Below are positions 24,376-33,100 of a stretch of DNA of 36,830 nt, one piece after another. Under the pieces are notes generated by a model. That model was not told where the DNA came from. It did not search any database and saw only the letters and a program-made list of their open reading frames with translations. The stretch covers positions 1-36,830 of the forward strand of contig CAXKVV010000632.1 in the NCBI GenBank assembly GCA_964058805.1, in the 5' to 3' direction. The position numbers were made by a program, and so were the translations under genes. Origin of the DNA: Schoenoplectus triqueter. Lineage: Eukaryota; Streptophyta; Magnoliopsida; Poales; Cyperaceae. How positions within the stretch are numbered: the first letter of the stretch is position 1; each line of letters opens with the position of its first letter.

Positions 24376-24566
24376 TGCTCATAAGGGACTGCCATGTGGG
24401 TCCCACTTGTCAGAAAAGATATAATCACATGGTGACACCCAAGAGGTCTCCTCTCTCCCTCGATCTTCTTGGGTGTCACTCATGCTGAGTGGATAGAGAA
24501 TAGCGGGGTATTTATACTCTTCACTTCATGCCCAACATTCCATTGTGGGACTAATGGATTTGTTCC
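24376..24566 (-). promoter_or_regulatory. LTR promoter unit 2
   Basis: Second unit, aligned with unit 1 at +246 bp: GTGGGTCCCAC at 24396, minus-strand TATAAATA at 24516-24509, CCATTGTGGGACTAATG at 24540. The hairpin is formed by a perfect 13-bp stem, GTGACACCCAAGA (24432-24444) with TCTTGGGTGTCAC (24467-24479). The stem sequence differs strongly from unit 1 but pairing is kept. Its base is 37 nt from the start of the TATA box. The unit probably drives genomic RNA synthesis if this is the LTR; the equivalent copy in the 5' LTR would be the active one. Confidence 0.6.
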
Positions 24567-24613
24567 GGGGTTATGCAGCGACCTTTCCTGATCAGTGGGC
24601 CACCTTTCCACTG

Positions 24614-24637
24614 CTCTCTCTCTTCTCCCCCTTTCTT
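24614..24637 (-). promoter_or_regulatory. Polypurine tract
   Basis: A 24-nt uninterrupted pyrimidine run on the plus strand, so a purine run on the element's strand, including AAAGGGGGAGAAG. This is the expected primer site for plus-strand DNA synthesis and should abut the 3' LTR. A TGG start follows three bases later on the minus strand (24610), with a second TGG at 24598. The location downstream of pol and before promoter-like sequence supports the assignment. Confidence 0.65.
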
Positions 24638-24686
24638 ATGATTCATCATTAATCATCAGTTTATTTCATTTATTCATCTATTCATC

Positions 24687-24761
24687 CTTGAAACTTTTCA
24701 AGGGTAAACAAAGAGCCACCCACCAAGACGAGTCTTGAACGCTCGAAAGGCTTGTCTTGGT
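24687..24761. other. Two hairpins beside the polypurine tract
   Basis: CCTTGAAA and TTTCAAGG (about 24687-24704) form an 8-bp stem with a 2-base loop. ACCAAGAC (24722-24729) and GTCTTGGT (24754-24761) form a second 8-bp inverted repeat with a 24-base loop. They lie between the polypurine tract and the first ATG of the antisense gene. Either could act in the element's 3' untranslated RNA or in the 5' leader of the opposite gene. No known element is recognised. Confidence 0.45.
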
Positions 24762-24986
24762 GCATTATCCCTTATTATTCATCACTTCATTTCTCATGAC
24801 GCCTTCTCTTCTTCGGGTATTGTAGTTCTTTCTCATGACGCCATTCCGCGTCGCCCCTTGAGTCATTATCATTCTTTCTACGAGGATCCTAGCGATTGGA
24901 CTCCTCTCGTCTCAGCCATCCGAGCGACTCCTGTCTACCCGCGAGGCGGCGGTTTATTTTTCAGGGATGATCAGCCTCATGACATC

Positions 24987-27900
24987 ATGCCCCTTCAGCC
25001 TTTAGGCGTTGCTTCCACAGCTCCTTTGACACATCTCCTGGGCAAGGAGATTATCGATGGGGAGGCTCACAGGTGGACTACTGCTCCCTTCATCACTCCC
25101 TTGGAGTGCCATGGATATCAGCTAGAGTGGACCCGTTATGTGCTCATGCGGGAGGGGACTCTGCTCAGGCGAGCCGGGATATATGATTCGGTTTTCTTGT
25201 CGATGTTTCATTATCATATCGACACACCCTGGCTACGGGCCTTTTGTGAGAGGTGGAACTATTCTACCAACACTCTGTTCATCGACGATCGGGAGCTGAC
25301 TCCGACCCTCCTAGAGATACAGCAGTTGACCGGGCTGCCGATCTTCGGTCATTTCTATGACGAGTTCATGGTCTCATCCGCTGACTCGGGGGACTTCACT
25401 CGATTCCCGTCTTCTTTGCATAGGATTTACGAGATTTACCATCATCTACGGAGGGGGCATCCCGGAGTTCCGTTCAGACATTGGATCGCCTATTTCACCG
25501 ATCGGGTCCACACTCGCCCTACGGGTCTGGCTTCCACCAGAGATCCATTTGGTACAGGTCGGCTCGAGATTCATCATGACGGCCCTATCCCATCTCAGGA
25601 TACCCTGTGTTCACATGACGTGGATCGGGAGACTTATTTGACAGCTTTCATTTCTTGGTGGATCTGCTATTTCTTATTACCTAGCTCCCCCGCATACACC
25701 ATTCGACCCTCGGTGTTCGTTATGGCGAGCCTGATCGCGCGTGGCGACAGGATTTCCTTGGCCGTGCCTGTACTGGCCAACATTTATAGGTGCCTCCGCG
25801 GTCTGACTTCATCTCGTAGTCCTTCACAGTGCCAGGAGCTGATCCCGTGGCATCTGATTAGCGGATGGCTCCATTTACATTGGTCTGGTTCATATGATCC
25901 CGGCATGGCGGTCACGCTACGAGATCGTCTACCCTTACTGAGTGACTTGGCTGGGGTGCAGCCAGCTTCATTGACTCCGGAGGCTGCCCGGTACAGATTC
26001 TTCAGGAGCCGAGACCATTTGCGCTTCTCTCGAGACAGATCAGTGGCTCGTGAGACATCTAGGGTTGCTGACAGGATGGTGATTGACAGCAGAGTTCCCT
26101 CTTCTGACTCTTCTAGCATTCGAGCCAGGCCTATTGATTTGGAGCACCTGATCAGTATTCGTCAGGGCTTTCTTCCTCTCAGATTGGGCGATTATATGTT
26201 CATCGAGCCCTATTCGCCACATAGATGTGCACATCAGTTCGGCTTGGATCAGGATATTCCAGCGCCTCTTCTCCGCCCTATATCATTGGCGGCTGATTTG
26301 GAGGGTATCGGATGGTGTTACACTCACCTCTTCCGACTAGGCACAGGCACTCGCTATCAGATGGTATCCACCTCTAGGACTTCCACCTTCACGAGGCGTT
26401 ATCAGCAGTGGTATTATGAGACCATTCGCTCTTATCAGTCATATACCCCTCCGGTGGTCGTCTGGAGTACATGTCCGCGAGATGGCCAGCCTCTATTAGA
26501 TGGCACCGTTTCGCGTGATCGCAGCCCTTTTCCGGCCATTGCCGTAGAGCCTGTCGACTTTCAGGGTTTAGACAGCCGGTTTTCTCATGCTCCCGTTAGG
26601 ACCATTCTCACAGGTATGCTTCATCATCCCTTTAGGTTATTTCTTTTCGATAAGCCTCATCTCATTTCGACCAATTCTTCTTTGATTCAGAGCTGGCTTA
26701 TGAGTATGATCACGCGGAGCCCGGGTTCTCGGTCCCTCGTTCACGAGTAGTTGGCGTTCATTCTCAGCCACACGTCGAGCCACCGGCTCCAGCTACCATG
26801 GAGAGAGATCGAGACGGCGCCTCTCAGCCGTCTTCTCCATCTTCTTTTCCTTCTCCCACTCCGGGTGATTTTCTTTACTGGCTCGCCTATCCTTATTCGG
26901 GCGCACTTCATTTATATTTCTGATTAGGGTTTATTTTTCAGCTCATGGGACATCTCCTGTGGAGGCTACCCGAGACGATATCATAGCAGATTCATCAGCG
27001 CCTGCGAGTGCTGCCATTTCAGGGTTTTGCACCGACCTTGTCGTCGCAGGTTCGTGTGCTCCATTTAATACCTAGTTGCCAGCATGCACTAGTATTTTCA
27101 TTCTTACATGTAGATTTTACAGACCCTGAGGCCGATGACATGGCGTCTCCTCACCGCTCGGAGCCTTTCTTTTATGACGGTCCTGCTTCACCGTCGATTT
27201 TGCTGGTACCCACTGGAGATGGTGACTCATTCGATGTGGTTCTGGGGCCAGTGCTCACTCTTGTACGATCAGAGGAGGCTTCTTTAGAGCAGGGGAGTCC
27301 ATTGGCTGTCGAGCCCGCAGGCGACGAGCCACTACTGATCGAGGGAGGTCCATCTCATGCTTCTTCATCTCTCGACGGGCAGCCTCTCATGGCCACAGAT
27401 GACAGAGTCTCGACTGAGCGAGTTGCAGTCGATTATGACTCAGAGTTGGATGAGAGTTGGCTGGTGGAGCAGCTATTCCACAGCCCAGAGACAGAGGTTC
27501 CGGTTAGCGAGGGTCTCGCCGAGCCTCATGCTTCTTCCGGTACTTTATATTTCCTTTATCATTTACCCGTATTTTACTTTTCATGTACTTATACTTCTTC
27601 ATTTTATTTTGTAGCCGGGTCTAGTGCACCTGTGGGTCCTCCTGAGGCGACCGACATCCCTATCCCTGACTCAGTCCCGCCTGTCTCAGGCGATGAGGCG
27701 ATAGGTTAGATCTTTTCTTCCTTCTATTTCTTCTTAGGTTATAACAATTTGTCTAACCCATTTATTTTACTTGCAGATGTTTCATCGAGGGATGTGCAGC
27801 TCGCCTTGGCCGCGCTGGGGGATGCACTCCGAGATACCTTCTTCGGAGGTTACCCTCTAGATTTTGAGGTCCTGGACTCTCTGCCCGACGGCTTCTCTTT

Positions 27901-28387
27901 TGACTGGTATGGGCTGATGCGGGATACCATCGCGCCAGCTCTACTCATTGCACCTCGTCTCGAGAGCACTTTCATTTCTAGGAGGTGTGAGGAGCTGCTC
28001 AGGGCTTACCAGGATGCGAGCTCTCTCGTTTATCAGCACGAGTTGGAGATTCATGAGCTACGCAGGCATTTGGAGGCCGCTCGACTCTACTACCTTCAGC
28101 GGCTCTCTTCTTGTGCCACTCTCCGTTCCATGGGAGTTAGTGGTGGGCCCGCTCGACTGCTCGTGCAGGAGCTAGAGGACCACAGATCATCGGTGGAGGG
28201 CTTCTCCCGACATCTAGCGGGATGTCTCCCAGAGCTGCAGATTCACACGAGCGTCCGGGATAGTGCCTTCGCTCAGTTCTTGGACTTCGAGGCAGCTTCG
28301 GAGGAGGATAGGCACTCCCTCCATACTCATTTAGAGACTATTAGTACTGTGCTATTAGAGTTGGAGTCCCGCTTTTTGGGCCCATAG
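24987..28387 (+). CDS. Spliced PMD-like gene antisense to gag-pol
   Basis: Six exons: 24987-26613, 26691-26864, 26942-27049, 27123-27539, 27615-27704 and 27777-28387, giving 1008 codons from the first in-frame ATG. Exon 1 resembles the plant mobile domain (aminotransferase-like) family. Recognisable stretches are REGTLLRRAGIYDSVFLSMF, LLEIQQLTGLPIFG and the region around HWIAYFTDRV. This domain is found in plant proteins such as MAIL1/MAIN and in transposable elements, and its biochemical role is not settled. Exons 2-5 are rich in Pro, Ser and acidic residues. Exon 6 encodes a charged helical, probably coiled-coil tail. All internal exons are multiples of three and every intron is phase 1. 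The frame stays open upstream to 24708 and looks coding (GGGLFFRDDQPHD) but has no ATG, so a start exon may be missing or initiation may be at 24987. The gene converges with gag-pol and lies inside the same element. Confidence 0.75.
26614..26690 (+). other. Intron 1 of the PMD-like gene
   Basis: 77 bp, donor CACAG|GTATGC, pyrimidine-rich end, acceptor GATTCAG|AG. Splicing makes the codon G+AG. Without it the frame ends at 26750; with it the frame continues into a Pro-rich segment (EYDHAEPGFSVPRSRVVG). Confidence 0.75.
26865..26941 (+). other. Intron 2 of the PMD-like gene
   Basis: 77 bp, donor CCGG|GTGATT, acceptor TTTTTCAG|CT after a T-rich stretch. Phase 1 (codon G+CT). The intron contains an in-frame stop near 26923, so splicing is needed to continue the frame. 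Confidence 0.75.
27050..27122 (+). other. Intron 3 of the PMD-like gene
   Basis: 73 bp, donor CGCAG|GTTCGT, acceptor TTTTACAG|AC. Phase 1. An alternative acceptor nine bases earlier (ATGTAG) keeps the same frame and would add three residues. Confidence 0.7.
27540..27614 (+). other. Intron 4 of the PMD-like gene
   Basis: 75 bp, donor TTCCG|GTACTT, acceptor ATTTTGTAG|CC, very T-rich interior. Phase 1. The reading frame happens to be open through it (75 is a multiple of three), so intron retention would insert 25 hydrophobic residues. Confidence 0.65.
27705..27776 (+). other. Intron 5 of the PMD-like gene
   Basis: 72 bp, donor GATAG|GTTAGA, acceptor ACTTGCAG|AT. Phase 1 (codon G+AT). Without splicing a TAG follows the donor directly, so the coiled-coil exon 6 would be lost. 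Confidence 0.75.
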
Positions 28388-28612
28388 ACTGCACTTTCTA
28401 TTTCTTCTTTTCTCCTTTTCTTTTTGCCATACTTGATATAGGATGTATTGACATTTATCATTTTGATCTCTTGTTGTGGATGATGCTTGCCTTTATTATT
28501 ATCCTTTCGTCGCTTCCTCTGCAGCGCGAGGAAGTATTCTATTGATTTCATGTTGTGCACCTCCAATCTTATTTGCAAAAGCGCCCTATTACAACTGCTT
28601 CGCAGTGCCTAA

Positions 28613-28618
28613 AATAAA
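28613..28618 (+). terminator. Candidate poly(A) signal for the PMD-like gene
   Basis: AATAAA on the plus strand 226 bp after the stop codon at 28387, a normal distance for a plant 3' untranslated region. Plant signals are loose, so this is supporting evidence only. Confidence 0.35.
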
Positions 28619-28973
28619 AGGAAAATCTTACAACATCCTATTACATTGATTCTATACATCATTTCTCTTTATTTATGGTAATACAAAACTCAAGTAACCG
28701 TGGTATTTTACGGATACCGAACCTGTCTGTATTGACCTCTAGGCCGGGTACAGAATAAACCCGTTTATCCCTTTATTACTGATGGATAAACTTACCAGTA
28801 TCAATTGGATTATGGATGCAATTGATAACACCATTTTGTGGATGTTTCTTATATATTTAATTGACATTTATTTTGTGGAAGCTCACCCACTCTCCCCTCA
28901 TTTGTGCACCGTTACGTGCTAAAGTGGAAACTCACATTCACTCATCTCCACTCAATTTGTTTTGTGGGGGTAC

Positions 28974-29446
28974 TACCCTCAAACATCCATCACGCATCCC
29001 TGCGAGACAGGCTTTCATCGGATAGGTCCGCTCTCCATGACCTGAGTCACTTCTTTAAGCGAATTACTTTATTTGACACTGAATGTCGGGCAAAAGCATA
29101 AACCCTTAATCTGACCCCTCCATGATCTACTTTGGGATTAGAAACAGATCACCTCCTTGGGCGTGTGGTACTTTTGCGGATGAATGTACCCAACCTGGTT
29201 TTTTATATTTTAGCTACCCTCAAACATCCATCACGCACCCCTGCGAGACAGGCTTTCATCGGGTAGGTCCGCTCTCCATGACCTGAGTCACTTCTTTAAG
29301 CGAGCCGCTTTGTTTAACATGAAATGTCGGGTACAAGCGTAAACCCTTGGTCTGACCCCTCCATGATATGTCGTGGGATTATGACACACCATTTCTTCGG
29401 GCGTGTGGTGCTTTTACGGATGAATGCACCCAACCTGGCTTTGTAT
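28974..29446. repeat. 241-bp tandem duplication
   Basis: Two diverged copies, starting at 28974 and 29215. Shared blocks include TACCCTCAAACATCCATCAC, CCTGCGAGACAGGCTTTCAT, CTCCATGACCTGAGTCACTT and GGCGTGTGGTRCTTTTRCGG. In both copies CCTGCGAGACAGG contains a CCTG/CAGG stem. The second copy ends near CACCCAACCTGGCTTTGTA. It has no coding capacity. Confidence 0.85.
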
Positions 29447-30113
29447 AACACTCGTGGTGTCGGGGACAAAGGTGGCAACCCCTTATTGAAAAGATTTTAT
29501 TATTTTTATTATCATCATTTTTTTTTAGTAGGAAAGTAGGTTTTTATTGTTTTACATATATATCCTTTCATTTTTATTAGAAGAAGGCAGATTTTTGGTT
29601 ATTAGTGATACATGTTACTAATAATACGAGAGTTATTTATTCATATGCCCTCGGAAGCGGTTATTTACTAGCCACCAATTTGCTCGACCTATCCCTTGGC
29701 TTGCGCCGTGGGCGACCAATATGAGCAACTTTCGTCATTGGGCAACAGATAGTTTGAGGGACAAACTGCAAACCCTGCCCATTTTTGTGTTTATTCTGTA
29801 TCAAATGGACAAACCCAGTGGTATTTGTATTGTGAGCCCAAACACCAAAGCTCTCGCCTTACATTCTCGCGTGGTTTTGGCGTTGTATTCCCTTATTCTA
29901 TTTTTTTTTATTTTGTAGGGCTAAATGTGTTTGTGTGGTTTTGGATTTTTTGGATGCATTCTATTTACAGATGCACAAGTAGGGTTTTTGGGATTTTTAT
30001 GCAAAAGTGGAGGTTAGACATGGGTTTGTGTTTCGTGCACGTGTGTGTAAGCGAACACTTATTCCCTCCTTATTTATTTACAATAGATACTACTCGGTTG
30101 GCCCCTCTCTGGG

Positions 30114-33100
30114 CTAGGTGTAGTACTTCTTCAGATATCGCCCATTAATCGGTGGCATGGGCCTTTCACCTTCATGGTCTATGAGTTGGTATGCGCCGCC
30201 CCCGTATACCTTCTCAATTACGTATGGCCCTTCCCAATTTGGAGAGAATTTTGGGCCGATGTGCCGGCCAATGATCGGCCTCTTGAGGACAAGAACAAGC
30301 TCCCCTTGTTGAAATGCCCTTACTCGCGCCATCTTATCATATGCCCTTGCCATTTTTGCCTGATATATTTCAAGGTTCTGCTGGGCTATCAGTCTCTTCT
30401 CGTCCATGGCATCTAACTCGTCCAGTCTAAGTTGTTGGCATTCGTCCATGGTCATATCATTTTGCATAGCCACCCGCAATGACGGTAATTCCACCTCAAG
30501 AGGGAGAACGGCTTCAACCCCAAAAGCCAAAGAATACGGGGTAGCTTGCGTAGGCGTTCGGTACGTAGTTCGGTAAGCCCATAATGCCTCTTGTAGACGA
30601 TTATCCCAGTCTCGTTGGTTGCCGTCCACGGTCTTCTTCATGATATTTATTAGGGTTTTATTAAAGGCTTCAGCCAGGCCGTTGGCTCTCGGATTATAAA
30701 TGGATGAGAATCTCCAGTCAATGTTAAATTGCTCCGCCAGGGCATAGACTTTGGAGCTCTTGAAGGCCGTTCCATTATCGGATATTATCCGTTGTGGTGT
30801 ACCAAATCGGTAAAGGATGTGCGTCTTGAAGAACTTAACCACATCGGATGCTTTAACTTCTTTGAGTGGGATGGCTTCAGCCCATTTTGTAAAATAATCC
30901 GTCGCCGCCAGGATGAACCGGTGACCTCTCGACGTCGGAGGGTCTATGGGCCCCACTATATCTGTGCCCCACATATTAAATGGCCAGGATGCTACCGTGG
31001 GGTGCAACGGGTTTGGCGCTTGATGTATAAAAGGGCCGTGTATCTGGCACATGCGGCACTTCTTTGCATGCTCTTCACAATCAGCCACCATCGTGGGCCA
31101 ATAATACCCCATTCGCTTGATCTTCAACTTCATTTTTGGCCCAGACTGATGTGCTCCGCATAGTCCAGAATGAACTTCTTTCATAACCTGCCCGGCTTCA
31201 GGCCCTGATACACATCTCAGCCACAACTGATCATAAGACCTACGGTATAGCGTGCTGCCCACATACGCATACCGTAGTACCCGTTTTCTTAGTTGATCAG
31301 CGATCCTCTTTTCTTTGGGGAGGGTGCCATGCCGGAAATATTCGATGAACGGCTGTCTCCAGTCATCGTCTTCAGTTATCATTGCTTCCTGGCATTCTAT
31401 CTTTTCTAACCCAGCATTTTCATCATTCGCCTTATCTGTTGTTTGACACAATGATAATGGTCTTCTATTGCGGACGATGATGTGGATTTCCGGTTCTGTT
31501 GGTTCACCCAGCTCCTTGGCGAGTTTGGCCAACGCATCTGCTTCACCATTCACGGCCCTTGTGACCTTCTCGATGGACACGTACGGGATTTTCTTCATTA
31601 GTTCCATGGCCTTCTGGTGATATTGTATTAGTTCCGGCTTCAAGACCTTGTATTCGCCAATTATTTGATTTATTATCAGCTGCGAATCCCCAAAGATGCG
31701 TACAGCCTTGATTCCCAGCTCCAGTGATAGCTCTAGTCCGGCGATGAGTGCCTCATACTCTGCTTCATTATTTGTACATGGTTCGGTTAAAGCCAGAGAA
31801 TGTCGTATTATCCCGCCCTCCGGGGTTACGAAGACTAGTCCGGCGCCAGCTCGCACAGTTGGGACTCCCGGGCCCGCGATTGGCTTGATCGACGAGGCAC
31901 CATCAAAGTACATCTCCCATATAGGACTTCCTTCTTCAACATGTAGAGTTTCCTCGTCAGGAAAGTCACATTTTAATGGGGAGTCATCTTGAATCGGATG
32001 TGCAGCCAGGAAATCTGCTAGTGCCTGCCCCTTTATCGCCTTTTGCGGTGTATAGGTGATGTCGAACTCGGTGAGAATGATAGCCCACTTGGCCAGCCTC
32101 CCCGTCAGCATTGGCCGAGTCATTAGATACTTGAGAGGGTCCACCTTAGATATTAAAATGATTTTATGGGCTAACATGTAGTGCCTCAATTTCTTTACCG
32201 CGAAGATTAGGGCTAGACAATGCTTTTCGATCGGCGAATACCCGTGTTCTGCCCCCACCATCATGCGGCTTAAGTAATATAACGCATTTTGGTTACCATC
32301 CTGGTTTTCTTGTGCCAATAGGGCTCCCAAAGATCCATCTAGGGCGGTCGTATACAGGATAAGTTCCTTCCCGGGTATGGGCGCCGCCAACACTGGAGGG
32401 TTGAGTAGATAGGCCTTGATTTCTTCAAAGGCTCGCTGGCACTCGCCATCCCATTTAAACGGGATATTCTTCTTAGTCAGCCGGGTGAAGGGTTGGATTT
32501 TACCCGATAGATTGGCTATAAACCGCCTGATGTACGCCAATTGCCCTTGCAAAGATCGCAACTGTTTTAAATTCTTTGGCGGGGATAGTTCGGTTATTGC
32601 TTTGATCTTGCCCGGGTCTATTTCAATTCCCCTGTGGCGTACTACAAACCCCAAAAATTTACCAGAAGATACCATGAATGCGCATTTCAACGGGTTTAAT
32701 TTGAGCGCATGTTCTCTCAGGCGGTTGAAAACGACCTCAAGGTATTGGAGGTGTTCTTCATATGTCATGGCCTTGATGACTAGGTCGTCCACATAACATT
32801 CTACTATTTCGTGGATCAGATCGTCGAATATTTTCGTCATCGCCCGCTGGTAGGTGGCACCTGCATTTTTCAGCCCAAACGGCATGACTTTGTAACAATA
32901 TATGCCAATCGGCGTGCGGAAGGCCGTATGCCTCTCATCTTCTGGCGCCATTTTGATTTGATTATAGCCCGCGTAACCGTCCATGAAGGAGAAAACTTCA
33001 TAGGAGGATGTATGATCAATTATGATTTCGGTTACTGGGAGCGGGAAATCATCTTTAGGGCACGCCTTGTTCAAGTCCCGAAAGTCCACGCAAATGCGGA

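Larger units (their letters stand above)
20231..24610 (-). repeat. Probable 3' LTR of the Tat element
   Basis: This non-coding interval lies immediately beyond the polypurine tract of the minus-strand element, where the 3' LTR must be. It holds minus-strand TATA boxes, clustered transcription-factor motifs and several duplicated hairpins. On the minus strand it would start TGGAAAGG at 24610 (or TGGCCC at 24598) and could end in GCCCA at 20231. A length of about 4.4 kb is long but within the range known for Tat/Ogre LTRs. Since the 5' LTR is outside the window, neither end can be confirmed, and the TATA boxes lie unusually close to the proposed 5' end. Confidence 0.45.
28388..30113. other. Spacer between the two convergent genes
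   Basis: 1.7 kb without a supported gene, lying between the 3' end of the plus-strand PMD-like gene and the 3' end of minus-strand pol. It contains a 241-bp tandem duplication and T-rich tracts. Both transcripts would read into it, so sense-antisense overlap is likely. Confidence 0.6.

Noticed and set aside
27008..27709. Separate small gene starting at 27008
   Set aside because: Its first part crosses intron 3, and its frame through 27123-27539 joins exon 3 and exon 5 by good splice sites, so it is better explained as exon 4 (with retained introns 3 and 4) of the larger gene.
24987..28387. PMD-like gene as cargo of a Mutator-like DNA transposon or as a host gene
   Set aside because: No terminal inverted repeats or separate target duplicate are seen around it, and its place between polypurine tract and pol fits the known antisense frames of Tat elements. 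Not fully excluded.
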